From: JBHIKY01 sp042139015
Lineage (GTDB): Bacteria > Bacillota > Bacilli > Bacillales > Marinococcaceae
Reading direction: 5' to 3'
NCBI RefSeq assembly: GCF_042139015.1
Contig: NZ_JBHIKY010000008.1
Span: forward strand, 1 to 64,000
DNA length: 64,000 nt
Under the pieces are notes generated by a model. It ran no database searches, was not told the DNA's origin, and worked only from the letters and a program-made list of their open reading frames with translations. Position 1 is the first letter of the stretch; each line of letters starts with the position of its first letter. Of this stretch, positions 17,522 through 26,296 are shown in pieces. The translations under genes and the position numbers were made by a program.

Positions 17522-18409
17522 TCAGTTTCGTCTTTCGACAATATAAGTGACAAATTCCTCCAGAAGACTTCTGTCTGCACTTGTTTTCTGCAGATAAGTC
17601 TTCGCTCTCTCAGCATGATATTTCAGTTTATCCTTTGAACCATCAAGTGACAATAGCTTCGGATAAGTACTTTTATCGTTCCCTTCATCACTGCCTGCTG
17701 TTTTACCCATTTCCTTTGAATCTCCCTCCACATCGAGAATGTCATCTTTAATTTGAAAGACAAGCCCAAGTTCTCTTGCGAAGGATCGCAGATTTTCAAT
17801 TTCTCTGCCGGGTGCACCTGCCAATATTCCTCCTGCTACAATTGAAAAACACAATAAATCTCCAGTCTTATGATGATGAATATGTTCAAGTTTATCAATA
17901 GAAATTGTCTGTCCCTCTGCTTCAAGATCCGCAGCCTGGCCACCGACCATTCCTTCTGCACCAGAGGCTCTTGAAAGTTCTTGAATGAGAAGGATTTTAT
18001 CAGCATGGGAAATTCCAGTAATATGACTAATTACTTCAAATGCTTTTGTCAGAAGAGCATCTCCTGCAAGGATCGCTGCTGCTTCTCCATAAACAATATG
18101 ATTGGTCGGACTGCCTCTTCTGATATCATCATTATCCATCGCCGGCAGATCATCGTGGATGAGAGAATAAGTATGAATCATTTCTACAGCACAGGCAGCA
18201 TCGTAAGCATGCTCAAACATTTCATGATATGCCTCTATTGTTGCAATCATTAACAAAGGGCGAACTCTTTTTCCGCCGGCATTCAAAGAATAAAGCATAG
18301 ATTCTTTTAAGGAGGCAGGCGCGTGCTGTTCATTTATATAGCGGGGCAGGCGCATGTCGATTTCTTTCTTAAAACGCTCAATAAATGTCTGAAGGTCCAT
18401 GACGGTCAC
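17522..18409 (-). CDS. ispA: Farnesyl/geranyl diphosphate synthase
   Basis: This all-trans prenyl transferase condenses isopentenyl diphosphate with allylic partners. The 295-residue chain has the first aspartate-rich motif DDLPAMDND (about 85-93) and the second KDDILDVEGD (about 228-237), plus GGKRVRPLL. The GTG start at 18409 overlaps the xseB stop by four bases (GTGA) with GGAGG 7 bases upstream, so the two genes are translationally coupled. An ATG three codons later is the alternative start. It belongs to the folD-xseA-xseB-ispA-dxs cluster. Confidence 0.94.
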   Translation of the reverse strand: MTVMDLQTFIERFKKEIDMRLPRYINEQHAPASLKESMLYSLNAGGKRVRPLLMIATIEAYHEMFEHAYDAACAVEMIHTYSLIHDDLPAMDNDDIRRGSPTNHIVYGEAAAILAGDALLTKAFEVISHITGISHADKILLIQELSRASGAEGMVGGQAADLEAEGQTISIDKLEHIHHHKTGDLLCFSIVAGGILAGAPGREIENLRSFARELGLVFQIKDDILDVEGDSKEMGKTAGSDEGNDKSTYPKLLSLDGSKDKLKYHAERAKTYLQKTSADRSLLEEFVTYIVERRN

Positions 18410-18654
18410 TCTTCCTCCTCCTTATCAAGCAGAGGTTTAATTTCTCCGTCTTCCTCAACTATTTTATCCATCTGCTTCTCGACATTTTGAAGCTTTTCGT
18501 GACAGACCTTAGATAGAGTCATTCCTTCCTGGTACATTGTAATTGCCTTTTCCAGTGGAACCTCTCCTTCTTCGAGCATTTCCACGATTTCTTCCAGTTT
18601 TTCCATCGCATTCTCAAAAGTTATTTCGTCTGAATGCTTTTCGTTATTTTTCAT
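18406..18654 (-). CDS. xseB: Exonuclease VII small subunit
   Basis: From ATG 18654 the protein is 82 residues. It contains the family core TFENAMEKLEEIVEMLEEGE and LEKAITMYQEGMTLSK, two helices that bind XseA. The start overlaps the end of xseA by 11 bases. AGGGGG lies about 9 bases before it. The frame extends 24 codons upstream inside xseA, but the shorter form matches the family length of about 84 residues. Confidence 0.92.
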   Translation of the reverse strand: MKNNEKHSDEITFENAMEKLEEIVEMLEEGEVPLEKAITMYQEGMTLSKVCHEKLQNVEKQMDKIVEEDGEIKPLLDKEEEE

Positions 18655-20032
18655 AGCCCCCATCCCCCTTTTTAAAATAATTTTTGTTTTCCGATACATA
18701 TACAACTTCCGCGTTGATTGTCCCATCCTTAACCTGGAGCTGAAACTCTTCCTCTTGACTCACCTGGGAGACTGATGAAACAATGCTGCCATCTTTATTT
18801 CTGGCTACGCTGTAGCCCCGCTCCATTATTTCTAAAGGATTTAAAAGCTGAAGCTTTTGCAGATTGTGGCGAAAATGCCAGGATTTATTATCAATACAGC
18901 GCTGCATACTTTTTTGCAGGCTGATGTTCTTACGGCTTAAAACTTCTCTGGACTGAATAAGAAGTTTTTCCGGGTGGCGGCGCTGAAGGCGCTGCTCTAA
19001 ACTTTTCAAAATATCCATCTGGCGGACACTTTTACCTGTCATTGACCTTTCAAGTCTTTCTAGAAGACCATCAAGATCCTGTTCCTTCTGACGGAGTAAT
19101 TGAGCAGGATATCGAAAGGCATAAGATCTTCTTATTCTATCAAGACGCTGTATTTCACGTGTCTTTTTTTCAAATAAGCTGCGGTAAAGCCTTGTCTTCA
19201 GTTGAGAGACCTGGCGCTGCAGTTCAGTAAGCATTGGAACTGCAAGCTCTGCTGCAGCTGTGGGGGTAGCAGCTCTTAAATCTGCAACAAAATCGGCGAT
19301 CGTAAAATCTGTTTCGTGGCCTACGGCTGAAATAACTGGAATCGTGAGCTTGGCAATCATTCTGGCCACACTTTCTTCATTAAATGCCCACAATTCTTCA
19401 ATAGACCCGCCTCCGCGCCCAGTAATAACAAGATCGAAGCCGCCTGCTTCATCGACTCTTTTTAAGGCGTTTGTAATAGAAAACGGAGCTTCCCGTCCCT
19501 GGACCAGTACCGGAAATAATGTGATAGAAGCAACGGGAAAGCGGCGTTTCAAAGTTGACACTATGTCTTTAATTGCCGCTCCTGTAGGCGAAGTAACTAC
19601 TGCAATCTGAGTAGGAAAAGAGGGGATTGATTTTTTTCGTTCGGGAGAAAACAGCCCTTCTTCCTCGAGCATTTTTTTCAGCTTTTCGTACTGGATATAA
19701 AGCTGGCCGATACCGTCTGGTTCCATATCATTTACATATAGCTGATATTGTCCAAACGGTTCGTATACTGAAACATTACCTTTAATTAACACCTTCATTC
19801 CATTTTCAGGTTCAAAGGTTATGCGCCGGTTATTGCCGGCAAACATCACTGCTGATATTTTTGATTTTTCATCCTTCAGAGTGAAATACATATGGCCGCG
19901 ACTGTGTCTTTTGAAATTAGAAATTTCAGCGCGCAGCCATACATGTTGAAGATCACTTTCCAAATCAAGCGTACGTTTTATAAGACTTGTTAAACGGGAA
20001 ACACTCCACCATTTCCCAGAATCTATATTCAT
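18644..20032 (-). CDS. xseA: Exonuclease VII large subunit
   Basis: This is the catalytic subunit of the single-strand exonuclease. The 462 residues start with an OB-fold nucleic-acid-binding domain (about 10-110, VWLRAEISNFKRHSRGHMYF). The nuclease domain follows, with the motifs VVTSPTGAAIKDIV, ITGRGGGSIEELWAFNEE and SAVGHETDFTIADFVAD. A long helical C-terminal region completes it. Its ATG overlaps the folD stop (ATGA). Length and motif content are normal. Confidence 0.95.
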   Translation of the reverse strand: MNIDSGKWWSVSRLTSLIKRTLDLESDLQHVWLRAEISNFKRHSRGHMYFTLKDEKSKISAVMFAGNNRRITFEPENGMKVLIKGNVSVYEPFGQYQLYVNDMEPDGIGQLYIQYEKLKKMLEEEGLFSPERKKSIPSFPTQIAVVTSPTGAAIKDIVSTLKRRFPVASITLFPVLVQGREAPFSITNALKRVDEAGGFDLVITGRGGGSIEELWAFNEESVARMIAKLTIPVISAVGHETDFTIADFVADLRAATPTAAAELAVPMLTELQRQVSQLKTRLYRSLFEKKTREIQRLDRIRRSYAFRYPAQLLRQKEQDLDGLLERLERSMTGKSVRQMDILKSLEQRLQRRHPEKLLIQSREVLSRKNISLQKSMQRCIDNKSWHFRHNLQKLQLLNPLEIMERGYSVARNKDGSIVSSVSQVSQEEEFQLQVKDGTINAEVVYVSENKNYFKKGDGGYEK

Positions 20033-20895
20033 TGGCTATGACTCTTTTCATAAATCCTGGCAGCGGACAGGACTGTATTATGCAGAAGCATAGTTATCGT
20101 CATTGGTCCAACTCCACCTGGTACTGGAGTGATAAAGGAAGCTTTTTCAGAAGCTTTCTCAAAATCTACATCTCCGCAGAGCTTTCCATCATCTTTACGG
20201 TTCATTCCTACATCGATTACAACAGCGCCTTCTTTCAAGTGTGAATCGTTTATAATTTCTGCACGACCCACTGCTGCTATTACTATATCGGCCTGCTTTG
20301 TCATTTCAGAAAGATTTTTCGTGCGCGAATGACAGTATGTAACGGTGGCATTATTATTTAACAGCAGCTGGCCTACTGGCTTGCCGACAATATTACTTCT
20401 GCCGATTACGACCGCATGTTTGCCTTCCATTGTTATATTTTCTTGTTCAAGCATTTTAATTATGCCAAACGGAGTGCACGGCAAGAACGTTTCCTGGCCA
20501 GTCATCATTCTGCCTATACTGATTGGGTGGAATCCGTCCACATCCTTTGCTGGAGAAATGGTTTCAATAACTTTAGTTTCAGATATTTGCTCAGGCAGTG
20601 GAAGCTGAACCAAAATTCCATGTATTGAAGGATTGTTATTATAATCTTCTACAATTTGAAGAAGTTTTTTCTCTGTCACGTCTTCGGGCAGTTCACATAA
20701 TTCAGAGTAAATTCCTGCCTGTGCTGAAGCCTTTTCTTTTCCTTTTACATAAGATCGGGAAGCAGGGTTATCCCCGACTAAAACTACAGCAAGTCCCGGT
20801 GTAATCCCTTTGTCAGTCAAATCCGCGGCATCGTTCTTTATTTGTTCCCTAAGTTGTGCGGCTACTTCTTTTCCACTTATCACTTTGGCTGCCAT
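20029..20895 (-). CDS. folD: Methylenetetrahydrofolate dehydrogenase / cyclohydrolase
   Basis: This bifunctional one-carbon enzyme interconverts 5,10-methylene-THF and 10-formyl-THF with NADP. The 288 residues show the active-site tyrosine/lysine region ASRSYVKGKEKAS, the substrate loop QLPLPEQI, DGFHP, and the nucleotide-binding motif GRSNIVGKPVGQLLL. The C-terminal signature is PVPGGVGPMTITMLLHNT. It takes up the methylene-THF made by the glycine cleavage system encoded further along. It follows nusB with a 13-base gap. Confidence 0.96.
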   Translation of the reverse strand: MAAKVISGKEVAAQLREQIKNDAADLTDKGITPGLAVVLVGDNPASRSYVKGKEKASAQAGIYSELCELPEDVTEKKLLQIVEDYNNNPSIHGILVQLPLPEQISETKVIETISPAKDVDGFHPISIGRMMTGQETFLPCTPFGIIKMLEQENITMEGKHAVVIGRSNIVGKPVGQLLLNNNATVTYCHSRTKNLSEMTKQADIVIAAVGRAEIINDSHLKEGAVVIDVGMNRKDDGKLCGDVDFEKASEKASFITPVPGGVGPMTITMLLHNTVLSAARIYEKSHSQ

Positions 20896-20908
20896 TTGAA
20901 TCCCTCCA

Positions 20909-21307
20909 CTAATTTTCTTCGTGTTCTTTTAATAGACTGGATAGTACTCCATTAGCAAATCTGCCGGCTTCTGATCCGCCAAATGCTTTTGCAAGTTCAA
21001 TCGCTTCATTCACACTAACATGGAGAGGAATACTGTCCATATATATCATTTCGTATACAGCTTCCCTTAAAATAGCTCTGTCGACGTTCCCGATTCGCTC
21101 GAGAGTCCAATGATCGAGATGTTTTTTTAAGCGTGCATCAATATCTTGTTTATGTTCATTTATTCCTGACACCACTTCATTAATAAATTCATCAGCTGTT
21201 TCTTCCGGTTCGAGAGAATTTTCTACTGCCTCCCTCCATCCGGCTTCAGCGACATCCATTTGAAAAAGAGCCTGTACAGCTCGTAACCGTGCTAAGCGTC
21301 GATTCAT
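20909..21307 (-). CDS. nusB: Transcription antitermination factor NusB
   Basis: This 132-residue all-helical RNA-binding factor for rRNA antitermination opens with RRLARLRAVQALFQMD. It carries the conserved WTLERIGNVDRAILREAVYEM split by the usual helix turns and SVNEAIELAKAFGG. AAAGGAG precedes the ATG. It lies upstream of folD as in B. subtilis. Confidence 0.95.
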   Translation of the reverse strand: MNRRLARLRAVQALFQMDVAEAGWREAVENSLEPEETADEFINEVVSGINEHKQDIDARLKKHLDHWTLERIGNVDRAILREAVYEMIYMDSIPLHVSVNEAIELAKAFGGSEAGRFANGVLSSLLKEHEEN

Positions 21308-21375
21308 TTCGTTTTACTCCTTTAATTCAATCTAAGATTGATAATAGCATATCTGACATTTGGAAAACAGGAAAC

Positions 21376-21421
21376 AAAAAAAGGCTGGCTGGCAGTGAAT
21401 TAAGTCACTTTACAGCAGCCT
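21376..21421 (-). terminator. Terminator after the Asp23-family gene
   Basis: AGGCTG (21382-21387) and CAGCCT (21416-21421) form the base of an imperfect hairpin. On the minus strand it is followed by seven T residues. It separates the Asp23-family gene from nusB. Confidence 0.65.
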
Positions 21422-21428
21422 GAGAATA

Positions 21429-21830
21429 TTATAGTTCCTGCTCTGCATTTTCTTCATTCGTTTCAAAATGAATCCCAAGCACGTGCACATTAATGTCGCC
21501 TATCTTGACAGAGGTCATTGTCTGAAGGGCCTGCTGAATGTTGGTCTGAACATTTTTAGCTACTTCCGGGACAGAAACGCCGTAATTCATAATCAGTGAG
21601 ATGCTGATATTTACACCATCTTCTCCTAGATCTGTCTTAACGCCTTTTCCATGATTTTTACGGCCGAGCCGTTCAACAACTCCTGCTGCAAAATTACCTC
21701 TTAAGGAAAAAACCCCTTCAACTTCGGTTGCGGCAAGTCCCGCAATCACTTCAATTACTTCCGGAGATATTTCAATCTTTCCTAATTCGTTTTTTTCCTC
21801 TTCGAGTTCGGTGAGCTGGTTTTCACTCAC
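21429..21830 (-). CDS. yqhY: Asp23/Gls24 family envelope-stress protein (YqhY)
   Basis: This 133-residue protein has the Asp23 core EISPEVIEVIAGLAATEVEGV and SLIMNYGVSVPEVAKNVQTN. In B. subtilis YqhY is linked to the acetyl-CoA carboxylase genes accB-accC just upstream and influences fatty-acid synthesis. Here accB and accC are not upstream, and an unrelated small gene takes their place, so the functional link is broken at this locus. AGGTGATGTTC precedes the ATG. Confidence 0.85.
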   Translation of the reverse strand: MSENQLTELEEEKNELGKIEISPEVIEVIAGLAATEVEGVFSLRGNFAAGVVERLGRKNHGKGVKTDLGEDGVNISISLIMNYGVSVPEVAKNVQTNIQQALQTMTSVKIGDINVHVLGIHFETNEENAEQEL

Positions 21831-21859
21831 TGAACATCACCTCCATGTAATTACAGTGC

Positions 21860-22246
21860 TTATTCATTTTCCGATACTTCGGCCTGCTGGCGTTCCAGCT
21901 GCTCTTTCTGTTCCGCTTCTTTTTGTAAATACTCTTCCTTATATTGACGGAATACAGGAAATTCAGAGAGATTGTCAGGAATTTTCCCATTTTCAAGCAG
22001 AATGATTTTTACGACGTTCTTATTTCTGGCCATATGATATTTTTCACCGTATTCATTTTCCTTCGTAAACTTCTTTAAATTTTGATAATCCTCTTCTTGT
22101 ATTGATACAGTGTATGCACCGTCTCCCTCTCCATATTCATGCTTAAATCCAACTTCAAATTCTACAATTTGTATTTGATCATTTTTCATATTCCTTGTCT
22201 GTTCAAGCACCGCTTTGGCGCCATCCGTTAAATCATTCCAATCCAT
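21860..22246 (-). CDS. Unknown 128-residue acidic protein in the accBC position
   Basis: I do not recognise this protein. It is acidic and soluble, with no signal peptide or membrane segment. Residues 1-95 look like an alpha/beta fold (IQIVEFEVGFKHEYGEG, NVVKIILLENGKIP) and the tail is a charged helix (KEEYLQKEAEQKEQLERQQ). It stands alone 29 bases upstream of yqhY, in the slot occupied by accB-accC in B. subtilis. An AAGGAGAG site precedes the ATG at 22246. Co-transcription with yqhY is likely because the gap holds no terminator. Confidence 0.75.
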   Translation of the reverse strand: MDWNDLTDGAKAVLEQTRNMKNDQIQIVEFEVGFKHEYGEGDGAYTVSIQEEDYQNLKKFTKENEYGEKYHMARNKNVVKIILLENGKIPDNLSEFPVFRQYKEEYLQKEAEQKEQLERQQAEVSENE

Positions 22247-22490
22247 TTTCTATCTCTCCTTAATGGCAGGTTAACTCTCTGCTAATTTGCACGCATTGAT
22301 TATATCATGATGACGATCTTTTTTCATTATGTCCGGGAGTGAGACAAAGATGTGCATGGAAAATCTTGAAACAAGTTTCTATGTATCCGCTCTGATCAAG
22401 CCTGTTTCATTGCTGAGAAATACAGTCTGATTTTTCAACAGGTCTGCAGCTGTGAAATATCGAATTGCAATGCCTTTTCAAGAATGTATA

Positions 22491-22530
22491 AAAACGGGAC
22501 AGCTTATTATAAAAGCGGCCCCGTTTTTTA
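22491..22530 (-). terminator. Terminator of the spoIIIA operon
   Basis: AAAACGGG (22491-22498) pairs with CCCGTTTT (22520-22527) around a 21-base loop, with A/T-runs on both sides. It lies just after the spoIIIAH stop. The rest of the 22247-22490 gap shows no gene. Confidence 0.65.
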
Positions 22531-22535
22531 TCATG

Positions 22536-23174
22536 CTACCGGTTTTGATTTTGATAACCGATAACAATATCTTTGATTCCAAGCTGCTCGCCAGCCAGAC
22601 GATTCAGCGTAACTGCATCTTCTTTACTCATCTCTTCAGCCTGAACTATAATTTTTGCGTTGTTATCTTCTGTTAATACTACGGCTTCTTCATATCCTTC
22701 CGACTGAATTAGAGATTCAAGCATTTCCTCTGATTGTTGAAGCTGTTGAATTTCTTCTTTTTTGGCGAAGGCACTGCTTTTTTCTTCTGCTGACACTTCA
22801 TCCGAAGCAATAACATTTGTGTACTCTTCCGCCATTCTGCTTCTTGCTTCTTCTCTTTGGATCCTCATTTCACTGAAGAAGTCGGCAGAGCCGGTATCAT
22901 TTAAATTCACTTCAAGTTCTTCGGACGCTGCATCCTCAGCCTTGTCATTCTTTTCCTTGTTTTCACCCTTCGATTTTTCAGCATCCGGCTCCTCTTCTAT
23001 ATCTTCTTCAGCGAGCCACTCAATCCATTCCTCTTCACTCATTTCTGCAGTCATCGGCTCCTCTTCTACTGGTTCTTCAGCTGTTTCAGTAGGTGCCGTT
23101 ATATAATATACTGCAAGTACAATTGTGAGACTTATCATTGTTAACAACCAGACTGTCTGTTTTTTTAATACCAT
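22536..23174 (-). CDS. spoIIIAH: Stage III sporulation protein AH
   Basis: This mother-cell protein binds forespore SpoIIQ across the septum and forms a ring of the feeding-tube channel. The 212 residues have one N-terminal membrane helix (about 9-26, WLLTMISLTIVLAVYYI), a long acidic Glu-rich linker (30-90) and a C-terminal YscJ/FliF-like ring domain ending in EQLGIKDIVIGYQ. The linker is longer and more acidic than usual, consistent with a halophile-like proteome. The ATG overlaps the spoIIIAG stop by one base. Confidence 0.93.
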   Translation of the reverse strand: MVLKKQTVWLLTMISLTIVLAVYYITAPTETAEEPVEEEPMTAEMSEEEWIEWLAEEDIEEEPDAEKSKGENKEKNDKAEDAASEELEVNLNDTGSADFFSEMRIQREEARSRMAEEYTNVIASDEVSAEEKSSAFAKKEEIQQLQQSEEMLESLIQSEGYEEAVVLTEDNNAKIIVQAEEMSKEDAVTLNRLAGEQLGIKDIVIGYQNQNR

Positions 23175-23839
23175 TATTCATTTCCTCCCTCATCATTTCT
23201 TGGCATTACGGATACTTTATGAGGCGCGATATCAAGCGCTCTTGAAACAGCCTCTACAATCATTTCCTTTACTTGTAAACTTCCTGCACCTTCTGCGACT
23301 ACAAGAACCCCTTCCACGTCTGGTTCAATTGTCTGCTGTATGAGAGGCTCTTCTTTATCACCATTTCGGATAATGACAATTTGGTCTTCTTTTGTTCCAT
23401 CATCGAGTTTTCTTTCGCCCCCCTCTCTATCCTTTTCCGTCGTAGTCTGCTGACTGATTGTTGAATTTTTTTCATATATGTTTTTTTCGGTGCCGGCAAC
23501 TTTTACCATAACGGCAACGCCACCCACTCCGGTAATATTTTCAAGCATTTCTTTCATGCGTCCCTGCAACACCGTTTCAATTGAGGAAATTCCTGCTTCC
23601 TCTTCTGGTTCAGCATTTACCGGCGCTGCCTCCCGCTCTTCTTCATCCATTAATTGCAATTCTTCTGAATTTGTTTCAGAGGAATCCGGGTTCCCGACAA
23701 TCATGAATAGAATGCCGGCTAATAATAAAAATAAAACGTAAAAGGATATTGGTGCACGGCTTTTTAATCCGATCGCTTGATTCCAAATTTTTTTTATGTC
23801 GGGGAGCTTCGTTTTCTTATTATCATCACTCACGCGCAC
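23174..23839 (-). CDS. spoIIIAG: Stage III sporulation protein AG
   Basis: This is a ring-forming component of the SpoIIIA-SpoIIQ channel. The 221 residues have a membrane helix (about 31-48, FYVLFLLLAGILFMIVG), then an acidic stretch. A ring domain follows with the motifs RMKEMLENITGVGGVAVMVK and EGVLVVAEGAGSLQVKEM. The start overlaps spoIIIAF by 14 bases. Length and order are normal for the operon. Confidence 0.94.
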   Translation of the reverse strand: MRVSDDNKKTKLPDIKKIWNQAIGLKSRAPISFYVLFLLLAGILFMIVGNPDSSETNSEELQLMDEEEREAAPVNAEPEEEAGISSIETVLQGRMKEMLENITGVGGVAVMVKVAGTEKNIYEKNSTISQQTTTEKDREGGERKLDDGTKEDQIVIIRNGDKEEPLIQQTIEPDVEGVLVVAEGAGSLQVKEMIVEAVSRALDIAPHKVSVMPRNDEGGNE

Positions 23840-24452
23840 CTCCCTCCTCAGCGATAATGTGAATTTGCTTTTCTGATATACCCCACTGTTTACTTAAGAA
23901 AGAGCGGATGGATGCTTCTGTATCATCATTATTTTCTGTGTCCGCGTTTTCTCCTACGTTGACATCTATATCAATAGGTCCTGGAGCATCTTCCTCTTTC
24001 TCCTCGGAGGATGGAGTTAACGCGACCGTTACTTCAAGATCCTGCTGACGCTTATTATCTGTCCTCCAATTTGCATCGATGCTCGAAATCGACCATCCCC
24101 ATTTTTCTTTCACCTGCTTGTTGACCTGATCTTTCAGCTGATCTGAAACTTTTTCTAAAATATATGCATCTTGTCCAGATTCTATTTCGATTTTCTTTTG
24201 TTCCATCAAATTTTTTGTAGTTCCTATTGCTGTCTGAGTGACTTCTTCACTTTCTTCAATAGCTCTCCACGCTTGATTTGCATCCCCTCGGACGATTGAT
24301 AGAAGCGGATCTAGAATTAAGAGAATTAATATAAAAGACAATAGCAGACGAATATATTTTTGATAGGAAGTAGAAGGGAGCAATAGTTCTAGAAGAAAGG
24401 CCGTTAATAAAAATATAATAATGTTGATAACCCATGCTTGAAGCCAGTCCAC
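23826..24452 (-). CDS. spoIIIAF: Stage III sporulation protein AF
   Basis: This 208-residue protein has two N-terminal membrane helices (about 5-25 and 33-52, with the short LPSTSYQKYIR turn between them). A soluble ring-building domain follows, with QWGISEKQIHIIAEEGG at the end. It belongs to the spoIIIA channel and follows spoIIIAE after 7 bases. Confidence 0.92.
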   Translation of the reverse strand: MDWLQAWVINIIIFLLTAFLLELLLPSTSYQKYIRLLLSFILILLILDPLLSIVRGDANQAWRAIEESEEVTQTAIGTTKNLMEQKKIEIESGQDAYILEKVSDQLKDQVNKQVKEKWGWSISSIDANWRTDNKRQQDLEVTVALTPSSEEKEEDAPGPIDIDVNVGENADTENNDDTEASIRSFLSKQWGISEKQIHIIAEEGGARE

Positions 24453-24459
24453 TAGTGTC

Positions 24460-25635
24460 TCACCTCACCATCATCGAAATATTTCCAGATGCCACCATCA
24501 GCGTCAACGCCAAAAAAAACATAAAGGATAATGCAGCAAGTGCCGCAAACATAGAAAATACAGTTTTCCCGAGCACTGATAATGCCTCGAGCAGAGCTCC
24601 TTCCCCAAGAGGCTGAACGAGAGCTGCAGTAAATTGAAATATAAAAGCAATCACAAGCACTTTAAAGGCAGGAAATGCACAAATTAGAAATAAAATGCCT
24701 GCTCCTGCGAGTCCTACGGTGTTTTTAAGAAGCACAGAAGCTCCAAGCGCTGTGTCGGCTGCATCGGTAAACATTCTTCCGACAACCGGGATGAAGTTAC
24801 CTGCAATAAATTTTGCAGTCCGCACTGCAAATCCATCAGTTACTGCTGCAGTTGCTCCCTGGACCGAAATCACTCCTAAAAAGACGGTGAAAAATACAGC
24901 GAGTGTGCCCATAGCTGCCGTCCGCATTAGATTCGCAAGCCTTGTAACCTTCACATGGCTGTTTAAGCTGCTGGTAATATGGAGCAAAGCCGCAAAAAAC
25001 AATAGCGGCAAAATAACAAATTCGATTAATAATCCACTCATTTGCACGAGCATAACGACCAGTGGGTGGAATAAACCTGCGGAAACAAATGCTCCACTCG
25101 TAGCGAGAAGTGCCAGCAGCAGCGGCAGCAGTGCCATCATAAAATGGACCATTGCAGCTGCTGTGTCCTGCACGTAATTCATAGCTATATAAAAACTGTT
25201 TAATGCAATGATTAACAGAACAATAAAAACAATCGCATAAGCCGTTTTACTTACTGTTTCATTCTCAAATGCATTCTGCACAGCCTTCAATATTGCGCTG
25301 AACAGCGCCAGCAAAAGCAGTGTCCCCATTAATTTACCGTTGGCGGTGATTTCATGGAAAATAAAGCGCAAAAATGCGTAGCCCCATTCCTGCAGGGAAA
25401 ATTTGTTTTCACCACTCATAAAATCCAGCAGAGATCCTTTTTGTGATTCAGGTAGAAAATGTCCATATTCAGTGGAAATTTCTTCCCAAAACTGAGAAAT
25501 TTCCTGTAAATCTAATTCGTCAAGCTGCTGGTTTTTGTAATCCTCAGCTGTCAAAGTCGCCTTTTCCTCTTCTGCGGCCACAATTGAAGGAGCAAACAGC
25601 AAAAGACAGAATAAAATACTAATCGCTGTTTTCAT
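24460..25635 (-). CDS. spoIIIAE: Stage III sporulation protein AE
   Basis: This polytopic membrane protein is the probable pore or permease-like part of the SpoIIIA complex. From ATG 25635 (AAGGAGGAGACAA before it) it has 391 residues. A signal peptide (MKTAISILFCLLLFAPSIV) is followed by a soluble part (about 25-95) and eight or so membrane segments, including FIPVVGRMFTDAADTALGAS. The frame continues 27 codons upstream into spoIIIAD without homology. It lies between spoIIIAD and spoIIIAF. Confidence 0.93.
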   Translation of the reverse strand: MKTAISILFCLLLFAPSIVAAEEEKATLTAEDYKNQQLDELDLQEISQFWEEISTEYGHFLPESQKGSLLDFMSGENKFSLQEWGYAFLRFIFHEITANGKLMGTLLLLALFSAILKAVQNAFENETVSKTAYAIVFIVLLIIALNSFYIAMNYVQDTAAAMVHFMMALLPLLLALLATSGAFVSAGLFHPLVVMLVQMSGLLIEFVILPLLFFAALLHITSSLNSHVKVTRLANLMRTAAMGTLAVFFTVFLGVISVQGATAAVTDGFAVRTAKFIAGNFIPVVGRMFTDAADTALGASVLLKNTVGLAGAGILFLICAFPAFKVLVIAFIFQFTAALVQPLGEGALLEALSVLGKTVFSMFAALAALSFMFFLALTLMVASGNISMMVR

Positions 25636-25648
25636 TTGTCTCCTCCTT

Positions 25649-26038
25649 CTACAAGGCTTGTCCAGGCACGAGCTGCAGTATCGTTTCAATAAGCACCTCG
25701 AAAATAGGAATGGCAAGCATTATGATAAACAATTTTCCTGCAAGCTCAATTTTGGAAGCAATTGCCTGCTGACCTGCATCTTTTGCGATCTGTGCCCCAA
25801 ATTCTGCGATATAGGCGACTCCAATTATCTTCAGCAGAGTCTGAATATATACATGCTCAATTCCAGCACGGTCAGATAACTTCTGCATGAGTTCAATAGC
25901 TGATTGTAACGGGGAAAGCAGTACAATAAATATAACGGCACCGACTGATAATACGATAAGCATGGCTATAGCAGGATTTTGGTCTTTAATTATTAAAATC
26001 AAAAAAGTGGCCACTAATGCAAATCCGACCACTTGCAT
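25649..26038 (-). CDS. spoIIIAD: Stage III sporulation protein AD
   Basis: This 129-residue protein is almost entirely hydrophobic, with four membrane helices. The conserved sequence includes GVAYIAEFGAQIAKDAGQQA. It is a membrane component of the SpoIIIA complex. It starts with MQVVGFALVATF and lies 22 bases after spoIIIAC. Confidence 0.93.
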   Translation of the reverse strand: MQVVGFALVATFLILIIKDQNPAIAMLIVLSVGAVIFIVLLSPLQSAIELMQKLSDRAGIEHVYIQTLLKIIGVAYIAEFGAQIAKDAGQQAIASKIELAGKLFIIMLAIPIFEVLIETILQLVPGQAL

Positions 26039-26060
26039 GATATCGATGGGAACCGCCTCC

Positions 26061-26267
26061 TTACCCCTGGAACAAAAACACGCTTTTCATTTTTTGGAAA
26101 AGGTCATCAATGATAGATGCCACCATATAAAGCACCACAACAAAACCGATTAACGTCACCCAGTGGGCCCAGTCTTCCTTATCCATCTGTTTCAACACGG
26201 TGTGTATCATTGCGACAATAATACCGATTCCTGCAATTTGAAAGATGACGTTAACATCATATGCCAT
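26061..26267 (-). CDS. spoIIIAC: Stage III sporulation protein AC
   Basis: From ATG 26267, which follows GAGGAGGAGACCT, the protein is 68 residues, the exact family length. Two membrane helices flank QMDKEDWAHWVTLIGF. The open frame runs 21 codons further up, but the added residues are not SpoIIIAC-like. It is a small membrane partner of SpoIIIAD. Confidence 0.93.
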   Translation of the reverse strand: MAYDVNVIFQIAGIGIIVAMIHTVLKQMDKEDWAHWVTLIGFVVVLYMVASIIDDLFQKMKSVFLFQG

Positions 26268-26296
26268 AGGTCTCCTCCTCGTACTGCGCCTTACGG

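Noticed and set aside
22452..22676. 74-codon plus-strand frame opposite spoIIIAH
   Set aside because: Antisense to spoIIIAH and across its terminator; composition is that of a shadow frame.
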